Part shown: in pieces, positions 42,483-51,757 of the stretch
Layout of the letters: each line of letters opens with the position of its first letter
How positions within the stretch are numbered: the stretch's first letter is position 1
Source of the DNA: JAZDFP01 sp043801445
Lineage (GTDB): Bacteria > Planctomycetota > MHYJ01 > JACQXL01
DNA: 64,000 bases
Assembly (NCBI GenBank): GCA_043801445.1
Contig: JAZDMB010000030.1
Location: forward strand, 123,045-187,044
Direction of reading: 5' to 3'
Notes under the pieces: generated by a model
The model's input: only the letters and a program-made list of their open reading frames with translations
What the model was told of the DNA's origin: nothing
Databases searched by the model: none
Program-made: the position numbers and the translations under genes

Positions 42483-44359
42483 ATGCAAAAAAGGAGTCGT
42501 TTATCAAAAAAGGTTTTGATTTACTGAAATCGGGCAGGTACGAGGAGGCATTAAAGGTATTTGAAGATGCCTTGAGGACTAACCCGAAAGATAAAGAGGC
42601 TTGGGTTAACAAGGGTGTCGCCTTAGGAGTTTTAGGCAGATATGAAGAGGCATTAAAGGCGTTTGAACAAGCCCTAAAGATTGACCCGGAATATAAAGAA
42701 GCATGGGTTAACAAAGGTTTTGTCTCAGGAAATCTAGGCAGATATGAAGGGGCATTAAAGGCATATGAACAAGCCCTGAAGATTGATCCTAAAGATAAAA
42801 AGGCATGGTTTAACAAAGGTTTTGCTTTAGGAGAATTAGGCAGAAACGAAGAGGCATTAAAGTCATTTGGGCAGGCCCTAAAAATTGACCCTGATGATAA
42901 AAAGGCATGGGTTAACAACGGTCTTATCTTACGGAAATTAGGCAGAAACGAAGAGGCAATAAAGGCATATGAACAGGCACTAAGGATTGACCCGAAAGAT
43001 AAAGAGATATGGTTTAACAACGGTTTTGCCTTAAGGATTTTAGGAAGATATGGAGAGGCATTAGAGGCATTTGAACAAGCCCTAAGAATTGTTCCTGAAG
43101 ATAAAGAGGTATGGTTTAATAAAGGTCTTGTCTTAGGGAATCTAGGCGAATATGAAGAGGCATTGGAGGCATATGAAAAGGTCTTAAAGATTGACCCTAA
43201 ATATAAAAAGGCTTGGTCTAACAAAGGTCTTGCCTTACTAATTTTAGGCAAAGATGAATATGCATTAAAGGCATTTGAACAAGCCCTAAGAATTGTTCCT
43301 GATGATAAAGAGGCATGGTTTAATAAAGGTGTTATATTAGGGATTTCAGGCAAATATGAAGATGCATTAAAAGCATATGGACAAGCTTTACGGATTGACC
43401 CTGACGATAAAGAGACATGGTTTAACAGAGGTCTTGCCTTAGGAGAATTAGGCAGATATGAAGAGGCGTTGGAAGCATATAAAGAGGTTATAAAAATTGA
43501 CCCAAAGGATAAAGAGGTGTGGTTTAATAACGGTGTTGCATTAGAAGAATTAGGTAACTATGAAGAGGCATTAAAGGCATATGAACAAGCCCTGAAGATT
43601 GATCCTAAAAATAAAGAGGCATGGTTTAACAAAGGTCGTGTATTAGGAGAATTAGGTAGAAACGAAGAATCATTAAAGTCACTTGAACAGGTCCTAAGAA
43701 TTAACCCGAAAGATAAAGAGGCATGGTTTAACAAGGGTCTTGTATTAGGAGAATTAGACAAATACGAAGAGGCGATAAAGTCATTCGAACAATCTCTGAG
43801 GATTGACTCTGACTATAAAGAGGCATGGTTTAACAAAGGTCTCGCCCTAAGGAATTTACTCAGGTATGAAGGGGCATTAAATGCATATGAAGAGACTTTA
43901 AGAATTGACCCGAAAGATAAAGAGGCATGGCTTAACAAAGGTCTTGCATTAGGAGTTTTAGGCAGATATGAAGATGCATTAAATGCGTATGGACAAGCCC
44001 TAAGGATTAACCCGAAAGATAAAGAGACATGGTTTAACAGAGGCATTGCCTTAGGAGTTTTGGGTAAATATGACGAGGCATTAAAGGCATATGATGAGGT
44101 TTTAAGAATTGACTCCAACTATAAAGAAGCATGGCTTAATAAAGGTCTTGCCTCAGGAGAATTAGGCAACTATGAAGAAGCATTAAAGGCGTTTGAACAA
44201 GCCGTAAGAATTGACACGGACTATAAAGATGCATGGTCTAATAAAGGGCTTGCCTTAAAGAGTTTAGGCAGATATGACGAGGCACTAAAGGCATATGATG
44301 AGGTTGTAAGGATTGATCTTTCCGCCAAAGGCGGAACTGCCGAAGATACCCCGATGTGA
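42483..44359 (+). CDS. Long TPR protein (about 18 repeats) with an apparent -1 frameshift at its start
   Basis: Roughly 18 tandem 34-residue TPRs with consensus KEAWFNKGLALGELGRYEEA, then LKAFEQALRIDPKD; the units are also very alike in DNA. The frame is open from 42476, but no normal start codon exists in it before a TTG at 42572. Repeat homology (KESFIKKGFDLLKSGRYEEA) reaches back to 42491. ATG 42483 lies just upstream in the neighbouring frame and is joined to it by one missing A in the run at 42487-42492. The 1,877-bp span is one base short of whole codons. The 3' end (DLSAKGGTAEDTPM) is encoded by a palindromic repeat, CCGCCAAAGGCGG. No signal peptide; a cytoplasmic scaffold is inferred. 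Confidence 0.75.
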
Positions 44360-44392
44360 CCTGCCTAACGAAACATCCGACTATTAATGCAT

Positions 44393-44423
44393 GCCCCGTC
44401 CCGATGGACATCGGGGCGGGCTG
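44393..44423 (+). repeat. 31-bp palindromic repeat, copy 1
   Basis: CCCGATGGACATCGGGGCGG core. An identical 31-bp copy lies at 45957-45987 in the same orientation, so the two bracket the peptidase gene. Confidence 0.85.
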
Positions 44424-44462
44424 GGATGCCTTCATACTCCGCGAGGTGCAAGTCAAAAGTTG

Positions 44463-45818
44463 CTACTGCATAATCGCAACTGAACCCATCGGGTCCCATG
44501 GTTTCAGGACAATCGGTTTTTCCTTCAGTATCTTTTGCAATCTGGGTGGAAGATACTTTTTCGGAATCACAACCTGATATAGATATTCATTAAACCAATC
44601 ATCGTTCATTACGAAGAATCCTTTTTCACCGTGTTTATCACCCCAACTATTTTCAACCTTCCATTTGGTCGGTTTATTATTTATCAGATTAACTCCGGTA
44701 AAGACCATGGCGTGAGTCATTATGCTGTCGTAATAGTCTATGCGTTGAGCCTTATTCATATTAAAGGTTACGCCAAGCAGTCTGTCGGGTTCATACATTT
44801 TGGCATCCATAATTCCGGCATCGCGATGAAGCATCTTGCCTACATCACAACCGAACCAGGTCGGTTCGCCTTTACTTACTGCCTTTACTGCCAGTTCTTT
44901 GATTGTTTTGATATCCACATTTAAATATCTGATTATATTACCGCCTACCATATTGCCTAAATGTTGGATGGTATACATATGGTTGAATTGTTTGTCTTTG
45001 GTTGGGCAGGTAATCAGGCTTACCATCTCATCGAGGTCTATACTAACATATTTTTTATAGAATTCAATCGGTGTCATCGGTTTTGGCTCACGATGGAATT
45101 TCCCCTTTTTATCACGATACTGCCAGTTAAATTTATCAGGCGGTTTACCGAAGAAGATAGTCAGCATTTTATAGATATCAGCCATCATCTCATCTTTTTT
45201 GGCTCGCAGTTCCGATAGTTTTGCTCCTTTAGAATGCATTTCACGCAATATTATTGCATCTTCACGCAGTTTCAGGACAACGAAATGGTTTACATATCCG
45301 GTATTGCTGCTGTTAAATGTTTCCGGCATAACGGATTTAGGCATCACGCCGTAACGTCTGATGAGATTGGCAAACATATCCCATTGCCCGCCGTCGCCGA
45401 CAAGTGTGGCCAGAATCCACGCCACCACCCGGTCATTGATGTCGGCATCACTCGTCTCAATGATATTTTCAAGGAAATAGTTAGCTTTTTCCAGTTTATC
45501 CCAGAAGAATGAATAACTTTGCGAAAGTTCAAAATTAGCCAAATTCATCTTTTTCATTGCCCGGACACGCATCGTATTTAAGCCGGCAAACATCCAGCAT
45601 CTGCCGCTTCCGCCCTGACTTGTGGCTTCGCCTGTTTTGACAATGTGTGAAAATGTAAAATCAGTGCCTGATAGCACCTCGCGATTTGTTACAAGTTCTG
45701 TAAATGCTGTTTTGGTCACGGCGTTTAAAGCCAGACGATTTAATGGGTTCCTATCAAATTTATCCTTGTATTCACTGAGTAACTTAGATGTCAAGGCGCC
45801 TGGTGTTTTCTCAAACAT
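44463..45818 (-). CDS. Bleomycin hydrolase / aminopeptidase C family cysteine peptidase
   Basis: A 451-residue peptidase of family C1B. The catalytic Cys is in GGSGRCWMFAGLNTMRVR, the His in SIMTHAMVFTGVNLINNKPT, and the Asn in WKVENSWGDKHGEKGFFVMNDDWFNEYLYQV, all in the usual order. The C-terminal tail in the canonical enzyme ends at the active site and limits it to aminopeptidase activity; here it is KPWDPMGSVAIMQ, which fits. Cytoplasmic, hexameric by family. The ATG at 45818 follows AAGGAATTGAAAACC; the upstream TTG is too close to the ribosome site. Confidence 0.93.
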   Translation of the reverse strand: MFEKTPGALTSKLLSEYKDKFDRNPLNRLALNAVTKTAFTELVTNREVLSGTDFTFSHIVKTGEATSQGGSGRCWMFAGLNTMRVRAMKKMNLANFELSQSYSFFWDKLEKANYFLENIIETSDADINDRVVAWILATLVGDGGQWDMFANLIRRYGVMPKSVMPETFNSSNTGYVNHFVVLKLREDAIILREMHSKGAKLSELRAKKDEMMADIYKMLTIFFGKPPDKFNWQYRDKKGKFHREPKPMTPIEFYKKYVSIDLDEMVSLITCPTKDKQFNHMYTIQHLGNMVGGNIIRYLNVDIKTIKELAVKAVSKGEPTWFGCDVGKMLHRDAGIMDAKMYEPDRLLGVTFNMNKAQRIDYYDSIMTHAMVFTGVNLINNKPTKWKVENSWGDKHGEKGFFVMNDDWFNEYLYQVVIPKKYLPPRLQKILKEKPIVLKPWDPMGSVAIMQ

Positions 45819-45914
45819 GGTTTTCAATTCCTTTCTGATTTTTGTATAATAGTCACACTATATAATCTGCAATATATAAAATATTTCCGAAAAGGTCAAT
45901 AATTATACATCCCT

Positions 45915-45934
45915 CACACCTAAAATTAGGTGTG
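45915..45934. terminator. CACACCTAA/TTAGGTGTG palindrome
   Basis: A perfect 9-bp inverted repeat with a 2-nt centre, between the divergent peptidase and Nfu genes. No T-run. It is more likely an operator or repeat than a terminator; the short centre argues against a stable RNA loop. Confidence 0.35.
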
Positions 45935-45956
45935 GGGATACATCAATACCATACCT

Positions 45957-45987
45957 GCCCCGTCCCGATGGACATCGGGGCGGGCTG
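45957..45987 (+). repeat. 31-bp palindromic repeat, copy 2
   Basis: Identical to 44393-44423. Confidence 0.85.
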
Positions 45988-46053
45988 TGAAGCAGCAAAA
46001 ATTTGCTACTGCATCCGTGTTTTGCTACTGCTGAAAAATCCGTTATAATTTTA

Positions 46054-46082
46054 TTGACACCGTGAAAGATGTAAGATATAAT
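46054..46082 (+). promoter_or_regulatory. Consensus promoter of the Nfu gene
   Basis: TTGACA (46054-46059), 17-bp spacer, TATAAT (46077-46082). It is a perfect match to sigma-70-type consensus, with about 55 nt of leader. Confidence 0.88.
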
Positions 46083-46142
46083 ATAAAGAGTTTCATAGAT
46101 GACACCAAATTAACAAATCATATTAAGAAGGAGGAAATCGAG

Positions 46143-46376
46143 ATGCCTACTTTACACGAAAGAGTTACGGCAACACTGGATAAGGTTCGTCCGATGTTAG
46201 CAGCGGACGGCGGCGGCATAGAGCTGGTCAGCGTTGATGAAAAAAGCGCTGAGGTAAAGGTTAAATTGACCGGCGCCTGCGGCTGTTGCCCGATGTCCCA
46301 GATGACTTTAAAGATGGGAGTTGAAAAGGCGATTAAACAAGCCGTGCCGGAAATAAAAAAGGTTACGGCGGTCTAA
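46143..46376 (+). CDS. NifU-like / Nfu iron-sulfur scaffold protein
   Basis: A 77-residue single-domain Nfu protein: VRPMLAADGGGIELVSVDEKSAEVKVKLTGACGCCPMSQMTLKMGVEKAIKQAVPEI. The C-x-x-C in GACGCCPMS binds a labile Fe-S cluster for delivery to apoproteins. ATG 46143 follows AAGAAGGAGG; the longer frame is leader sequence. It stands alone with its own strong promoter, without other isc/suf genes. Confidence 0.95.
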   Translation: MPTLHERVTATLDKVRPMLAADGGGIELVSVDEKSAEVKVKLTGACGCCPMSQMTLKMGVEKAIKQAVPEIKKVTAV

Positions 46377-46456
46377 CTAATAGTTCGGTTTATCCTGATG
46401 CCTTGCACTAAGTGCCCTCGGCACGCAGTGTAACATCGAGGAAAGGGGGAAAGTAT

Positions 46457-49400
46457 ATGCGTAACAGAACATGGCTGACTATCATCGGAATGGTTTTGTT
46501 TGTAGCGTATGTCATGTCTTTTAACTATGGCGGCTGCGGCGGTGGAGGCAGTAGCGGTAGCAGTACCGGCACCACAAATCAATTAGTAACAACCAATCCT
46601 GCCGCTGATATTACCCTGACTTCTGCAACCTTAAACGGAACGGTCAACCCTAATGGTATTGATACTAATGTACGTTTCCAGTACGGCACAACTATACTAT
46701 ACGGCAGCTACACCTTTTATCAAAACATCGGTTCCGGCACTGCTCCTGTCAATGTTTCCGCTGCTCTAACCGGATTATTACCGAATACAACCTATAACTT
46801 TAGAATACAGGCAACCACAGGCGGTACTACAGGTATTGTATACAACGGGGCAAATCGGACTTTTACTACTGCAAGACTGCCACCGATCTGCACCACTGAT
46901 ACTGCGAGTAATATCACTTATAACTCAGCAATATTAAATGGCACGGTCAATCCTAACGGGATTGATACTACTGCCTATTTTAATTATGGCTTGACTACTT
47001 CATATACTGAAACCACAACATCGCAGTCCATCGGCAGCGGCACAAGCAATGTTAGTGTTACGGCTAATATCAGTAGATTATTATCCAATACAGCTTATAA
47101 TTTTAGGGTGGTCGGAACCAGTAATTCCGGAACAACATATGGGGATAATTTGATATTTACTACCGGTGCCCCTTTTGGTTCAGCACCGACCTGCACTACT
47201 AATCCGGCCAGTAATAGCACTTATAATTCAGCCAGATTAAACGGTACGGTTATTCCTAATGGATTAGCAACAAATGCCTATTTCCAGTGGGGACTGACTG
47301 TTTCATACGATAATACCACCACTACACAGGCTATCGGCAATGGTCTGACAAGTGTCCTGGTTACGGCTAATGTCAGTGGATTATCGTCAAATAGAGGGTA
47401 TAACTTCAGGGTAGTCGGAAGCAGTTCTGTCGGAATAACCTATGGAAACAACCTGACGTTTAATACCGCGCTGCCACCACCAACCTGCACCACTAATGCG
47501 GCTACTAATATTGGTTTTAATTCAGCAACATTAAACGGCACGGTCAATCCTAATGGGATTAGTACAACTGCTAATTTTCTGTGGGGTATAACTACTTCAT
47601 ATGAAAATACCACTACACAGGCTGTCGGCAGCGGCACAAGCAATGTTAATGTTACATCCAATATAAACAGATTATCAGCCAGCACGCTATATAATTTTAT
47701 GGTGGTCGGGACTAATTCATCGGGAACAAGCTATGGGAGTAATCTGACATTTACCACTTCCGCGCGGCCACTACCGATCTGCACCACTGATGCGGCCAGT
47801 AATATAGGCGCTACTTCTGCCACCTTAAACGGAACTGTAAATCCGAATGGTCTGGATGTTTCTTCCTGTATTTTCCAGTATGGAACCAGCGAATCATATG
47901 GCTCTCAAACAAATGCTTTACCATATTCTTTTAGCATTACCATCAGTGTTGCTGCCAATATAAATTCATTATCAGCTAGTACATTATATAATTTCAGGGT
48001 TGTGGCAATTAATGCCGGAGGCACGACTAACGGCTTAAACCGGACTTTTACCTCCAGCGTACTGCCACCGCCGACCTGCACCACTAATGCGGCCAGTAAC
48101 ATAGCCGCTACTTCTGCTACATTAAACGGGACGGTAAATCCGAATGGAGTAGATATAACCTCTTGTTACTTTAATTATGGCACTACTCAATCTTATGGCA
48201 ACACCGCAAATGTTTCTTCGCTTCCCGGTAGTGGCTCAAGTAATGTCAGTATTTCTGCCAACATAAGTTCATTATCGGTAAATACAGAGTATAATTTCAG
48301 GATTGCGGCAACCAGTGCCGGAGGCACAACTAATGGCTTAAATCAGACTTTCACGACCAGTACACAACCACTGCCGACCTGCACCACTAATGCGGCTACT
48401 AATGTAACCAATAATTCTGCTACATTAAACGGGACCGTAAATCCGAATGGTCTTATTGTTTCTTCCTGCATTTTCCAGTATGGGACCAGCACATCATATG
48501 GTTCTCAAACAAATGCCTCGCCAAATTCTTTTAGCGTTCAAAGTGATGTTTCTGCCAATCTAACTTCATTATCAGCCAGTACGCTATATAACTTTAGGGT
48601 TGTGGCAACCAATGCCGGAGGCACGACTAACAGTTCTAATCAGACTTTTACTACCAGCGCACTGCCACCGCCAACCTGCACCACCACTGCGGCTACTAAT
48701 GTAACCGCTAGTTCTGCTACATTAAACGGGTCAGTAAATCCGAATAGTCTGACTGTTACTTCTTCCTACTTTGATTATGGAACTTCTTTATCTTATGGCA
48801 GTACCGCAACTACCACACCGGCTCCAGGTAGCGGCTCGAGTCCGGTTAGTGTCTCTGCCAATCTAACTTCATTGTCGGCCAGTACGCTATATAACTTCCG
48901 AGTTGTGGCAATCAATGCCGGAGGTACGACTAACGGTTCTAATCTAACTTTTACTACTACTGCTGTACCCACCACGGCCGTTGATGACTATGTCTGGATA
49001 TCAAATTTTAATTCTGATAATGTCACCCGCATCACAAAATCGACCTCCGTCACGACCACGATTACAGTGGGAACTGCCCCTTTTGGAGTTGCGGTAGATG
49101 ATACCTATGTTTGGGTGGCAAATACTGGTTCTAATAATGTCACCCGAATCACGAAGTCCACTTTAGCTACGACTCCGATTGCGGTAGGAAATGGACCACT
49201 TGGAATCGCGGTAGATGAAACCTATGTCTGGGTGGCAAATGGGGATTCTAATAATGTTACCCGCATCACGAAGTCCACTTTATCACCGTACACGATTACG
49301 GTAGGAACTAACCCATATGGAATCGCGGTAGATGGGACTTATTGCTGGGTGGCAAATCAGGGTGATAACACTGTTACCATCATTACGAAGTCCACTTTAG

Positions 49401-49855
49401 CCACGGCCACGATTGCGGTGGGAACTGCCCCTTTTGGAGTCGCGGTAGATGAAACATATTGCTGGGTCGCAAATCCCGGTTCCGGTAATGTTACCCGCAT
49501 CCAGAAATCAAACACTGCCATCACGACCACGATTGCGGTTGGGGGAACTAATCCCGGTCCCTATGGGGTCGCAGTAGATGAGACATATTGCTGGGTGAGC
49601 GACCCGACAACTAATAGACTCAACCTGATTAGGAAATCAGATTTGAACGTCTCATATTTTGATTTGGGAACTAATGATGCTCCCATAGGAGTCGCGGTAG
49701 ATGGGACATATGCCTGGGTGGTAAATCAGGGGTTTAATGATGTTATCCGCATCAATAAATCGGGCTACAACTACGTATTTATTGGGGTGGGAAATTACCC
49801 ATATTCGCTGGGCGATATGACCGGCTATGCCTATGATAACTATGCGAATCAGTAA
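46457..49855 (+). CDS. Giant exported protein: eight Fn3-like repeats plus NHL/YVTN-type propeller
   Basis: A 1,133-residue protein. After a signal segment (WLTIIGMVLFVAYVMSF) comes NYGGCGGGGSSGSS, a Cys followed by a Gly/Ser linker that suggests lipid anchoring. Residues about 35-835 are eight repeats of about 95-100 residues, each with C-T-T-x-A-A-x-N, S-A-T-L-N-G-T-V-N-P-N-G, Y-G-T-x-x-S-Y-G and Y-N-F-R-V-V-A; they look like fibronectin-III/Ig-like domains. Residues about 845-1133 form a propeller of seven to eight blades (NNVTRITKSTLATTPIAVG, GIAVDETYVWVAN). It is probably a surface adhesin. ATG 46457 is chosen for AAAGGGGGAAAG ahead of it. The repeats are DNA-level similar, so recombination could change their number. 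Confidence 0.88.
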   Translation: MRNRTWLTIIGMVLFVAYVMSFNYGGCGGGGSSGSSTGTTNQLVTTNPAADITLTSATLNGTVNPNGIDTNVRFQYGTTILYGSYTFYQNIGSGTAPVNVSAALTGLLPNTTYNFRIQATTGGTTGIVYNGANRTFTTARLPPICTTDTASNITYNSAILNGTVNPNGIDTTAYFNYGLTTSYTETTTSQSIGSGTSNVSVTANISRLLSNTAYNFRVVGTSNSGTTYGDNLIFTTGAPFGSAPTCTTNPASNSTYNSARLNGTVIPNGLATNAYFQWGLTVSYDNTTTTQAIGNGLTSVLVTANVSGLSSNRGYNFRVVGSSSVGITYGNNLTFNTALPPPTCTTNAATNIGFNSATLNGTVNPNGISTTANFLWGITTSYENTTTQAVGSGTSNVNVTSNINRLSASTLYNFMVVGTNSSGTSYGSNLTFTTSARPLPICTTDAASNIGATSATLNGTVNPNGLDVSSCIFQYGTSESYGSQTNALPYSFSITISVAANINSLSASTLYNFRVVAINAGGTTNGLNRTFTSSVLPPPTCTTNAASNIAATSATLNGTVNPNGVDITSCYFNYGTTQSYGNTANVSSLPGSGSSNVSISANISSLSVNTEYNFRIAATSAGGTTNGLNQTFTTSTQPLPTCTTNAATNVTNNSATLNGTVNPNGLIVSSCIFQYGTSTSYGSQTNASPNSFSVQSDVSANLTSLSASTLYNFRVVATNAGGTTNSSNQTFTTSALPPPTCTTTAATNVTASSATLNGSVNPNSLTVTSSYFDYGTSLSYGSTATTTPAPGSGSSPVSVSANLTSLSASTLYNFRVVAINAGGTTNGSNLTFTTTAVPTTAVDDYVWISNFNSDNVTRITKSTSVTTTITVGTAPFGVAVDDTYVWVANTGSNNVTRITKSTLATTPIAVGNGPLGIAVDETYVWVANGDSNNVTRITKSTLSPYTITVGTNPYGIAVDGTYCWVANQGDNTVTIITKSTLATATIAVGTAPFGVAVDETYCWVANPGSGNVTRIQKSNTAITTTIAVGGTNPGPYGVAVDETYCWVSDPTTNRLNLIRKSDLNVSYFDLGTNDAPIGVAVDGTYAWVVNQGFNDVIRINKSGYNYVFIGVGNYPYSLGDMTGYAYDNYANQ

Positions 49856-49856
49856 T

Positions 49857-49884
49857 AAAGTATAAAGAATGAAGTATGTAGTAT
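49857..49884 (+). repeat. 7-bp quasi-repeat run before purH
   Basis: AAAGTAT, AAAGAAT, GAAGTAT, GTAGTAT: four 7-bp units related to those at 3458-3499. They lie directly upstream of the purH ribosome site. Confidence 0.75.
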
Positions 49885-49898
49885 GATTGGAGATTTCT

Positions 49899-51668
49899 AT
49901 GTTGAAGATTAAAACTGCTGTTATCAGCGTAAGCGACAAAACAGGTGTGGTGGAATTTGCACAGTATCTGAAGAAACGAGGCGTGGACATCATTTCTACC
50001 GGCGGCACCGCCAAGGTGCTTACCGAGAACGGTATTCAGATTACGCCTATTTCCAGGATTACAGGTAATAGCAAGGACGATTATTTCGACGGCCGGATGA
50101 AAACCATCAGTTTCAACTATGAAAGTGCCCTGCTTTATAAGCGGAATAACCCCGACCATGTCCAACAGGCGCAGGAACTCGGTATCCCTCAGATAGATTT
50201 AGTCGTCTGCAATCTTTATCCTTTTGAGAAAGTTATTGCCGATAAAAATGTTACGGTAGAAAATGCGATAGAGAATATTGATATCGGCGGACCTTGTATG
50301 GTCAGGGCTGCGGCAAAGAATTACGAGGGTGTGGCTATCGTGGTTGAACCGGACCAATATAAAGAAGTAATCGCCGAGATGGAAACGAATGACGGCTCGC
50401 TTTCTTTGGGATTCCGCCAGTCATTGATGGTTAATGCCTTTGACAAGACAGCAGATTATGACAGCGCTATCCATACCTTTTTCGGCAGTAAATTCATGAA
50501 CGATAAAATTAAGCGGCTTTGCTTTATTCGCGGAGAACAACTCGGACGCTATGCCGAAAACTGGCATCAACGCGGTTGGCTCTATAAATCTCAAATCTCA
50601 AATCCCAAATCCCAAATCACGAGTATTCCCTGGGCTAAGAAAATTCACGGCGGTCCGCTGGGTTATAATAACTATCTTGATGCCGAGGGCGCTTTGCAAT
50701 CGGTTCTGGAACTAAAAGACCATATTGCGGTTTCAATCATTAAACATGCTAACCCCTGCGGTTATGCCACAGGCAAGACATTGGAACAGGCATTTGAACG
50801 TGCATGGCAGGGCGACCAGGTCAGCGCATTCGGCAGTGTTATTGCTATGACCAGACCGCTTAATCTGGCAGTTGCCAAAATACTGGGCGCAAGGTTCGTT
50901 GAAGTTGTTATCGCGCCTTCGGTTGATAAAGACGCCCTTGATTATATTAAATCATTGGGTAAGAAAAAGGCTGAGTTGAGAATCCTGGAGGTGGGCGATT
51001 TGAGCGGTCAGAGATTGGCTACAACCTTCAGATTCGTTACCGGCGGATTGCTTGAACAGGAAATAGATAACAAATTCTATTTAACCAAGACGATTCAGGA
51101 ACTATTCAAAAAACCGTTTAAGGCGCACTGTGAAAATAGCGGGAAAGACCTGACGGTCGGAATCGTTACCAAGGTAAAACCATCCGCTAAACGGGCCGGG
51201 TTATATGAGTTCGGGCTGCACTATATCAAACATCTTAAATCTAATGCCATCGGCATTGTCCGCGAATACGAGCCGGGTTATTATCAGCTAATCGGTATGG
51301 GCTGTGGCCAGCCGAACCGTAAGGATTCAGTTGCCCTGGCCGGCCAGAAGGCAGTAGATTTTCTCAAGTTAGAGTATCAAGAATTGCAAAGAGCAAAGAG
51401 CAAAAAGCAAAAAGCAAAGAAAACTTCTCTACGCTCTACGCCCTACGCTCTACGCAATTATGTCAAAAAAGAATTAGCCCGTGACAATGTGGTTTTAGTC
51501 TCCGATGCCTTTTTCCCGTTCCGCGATGGGCTTGATAATGTGGCGACAACCGGTATTAAGTATGTCATTGAACCGGGCGGCTCAATCAGGGATGATGAGG
51601 TTATCAAAGCGGCTAATGAACATAAAATCGGGATGCTCTTTACCGGCGTCAGGAAGTTCTATCATTAG
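49899..51668 (+). CDS. purH: Bifunctional AICAR transformylase / IMP cyclohydrolase
   Basis: PurH catalyses the last two steps of IMP synthesis. The IMP cyclohydrolase half (KIKTAVISVSDKTGVVEFAQ, IISTGGTAKVL, IDLVVCNLYPFEKV, NIDIGGPCMVRAAAKNY) is followed by the AICAR transformylase half (SIIKHANPCGYATG, GDQVSAFGSVIAM, SDAFFPFRDG, VIEPGGSIRDDEVIKAA, MLFTGVRKFYH). Its 589 residues exceed the usual 510-530. Part of the excess is two inserts built of 7-bp DNA repeats: SQISNPKSQIT (50586-50620) and AKSKKQKAKKTSLRSTPYA (about 51391-51454). The loop DGRMKTISFNYESALL replaces the common GRVKTLHP. ATG 49899 has GGAGA ahead of it. Confidence 0.93.
   Translation: MLKIKTAVISVSDKTGVVEFAQYLKKRGVDIISTGGTAKVLTENGIQITPISRITGNSKDDYFDGRMKTISFNYESALLYKRNNPDHVQQAQELGIPQIDLVVCNLYPFEKVIADKNVTVENAIENIDIGGPCMVRAAAKNYEGVAIVVEPDQYKEVIAEMETNDGSLSLGFRQSLMVNAFDKTADYDSAIHTFFGSKFMNDKIKRLCFIRGEQLGRYAENWHQRGWLYKSQISNPKSQITSIPWAKKIHGGPLGYNNYLDAEGALQSVLELKDHIAVSIIKHANPCGYATGKTLEQAFERAWQGDQVSAFGSVIAMTRPLNLAVAKILGARFVEVVIAPSVDKDALDYIKSLGKKKAELRILEVGDLSGQRLATTFRFVTGGLLEQEIDNKFYLTKTIQELFKKPFKAHCENSGKDLTVGIVTKVKPSAKRAGLYEFGLHYIKHLKSNAIGIVREYEPGYYQLIGMGCGQPNRKDSVALAGQKAVDFLKLEYQELQRAKSKKQKAKKTSLRSTPYALRNYVKKELARDNVVLVSDAFFPFRDGLDNVATTGIKYVIEPGGSIRDDEVIKAANEHKIGMLFTGVRKFYH
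50586..50620 (+). repeat. In-frame 7-bp repeat array inside purH (first)
   Basis: AAATCTC twice, AAATCCC twice, AAATCAC once: five contiguous 7-bp units, translated as part of the loop before the transformylase domain. Confidence 0.9.
51391..51454 (+). repeat. In-frame 7-bp repeat arrays inside purH (second)
   Basis: GAGCAAA twice and AAGCAAA twice (51391-51418), a 8-bp junction, then CTCTACG twice, CCCTACG and CTCTACG (51427-51454). Both are exact 7-bp registers and encode a Lys/Arg/Ser-rich loop. Confidence 0.9.
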
Positions 51669-51757
51669 AGACTCTTATAAATGCAAGGAGTAAACTGATT
51701 TAACAGATTTATCCGATTAATCAGTAATATCTGTTTAATCTGCTTACCAAAATAATT

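Noticed and set aside
42506..42512. Programmed -1 frameshift at A AAA AAG in the TPR gene
   Set aside because: The heptamer is in the right phase and AAGGAG lies upstream, as in dnaX. However, TPR homology in the final frame begins before it (KESFIKKG from 42491), so the frame change must be earlier, in the first A-run.
42472..44118. Minus-strand genes opposite the long TPR gene
   Set aside because: Long antisense frames (Ser/Leu/Pro-rich, repeating LLNHASLSSGSI) are mirror images of the TPR repeats and have no start signals.
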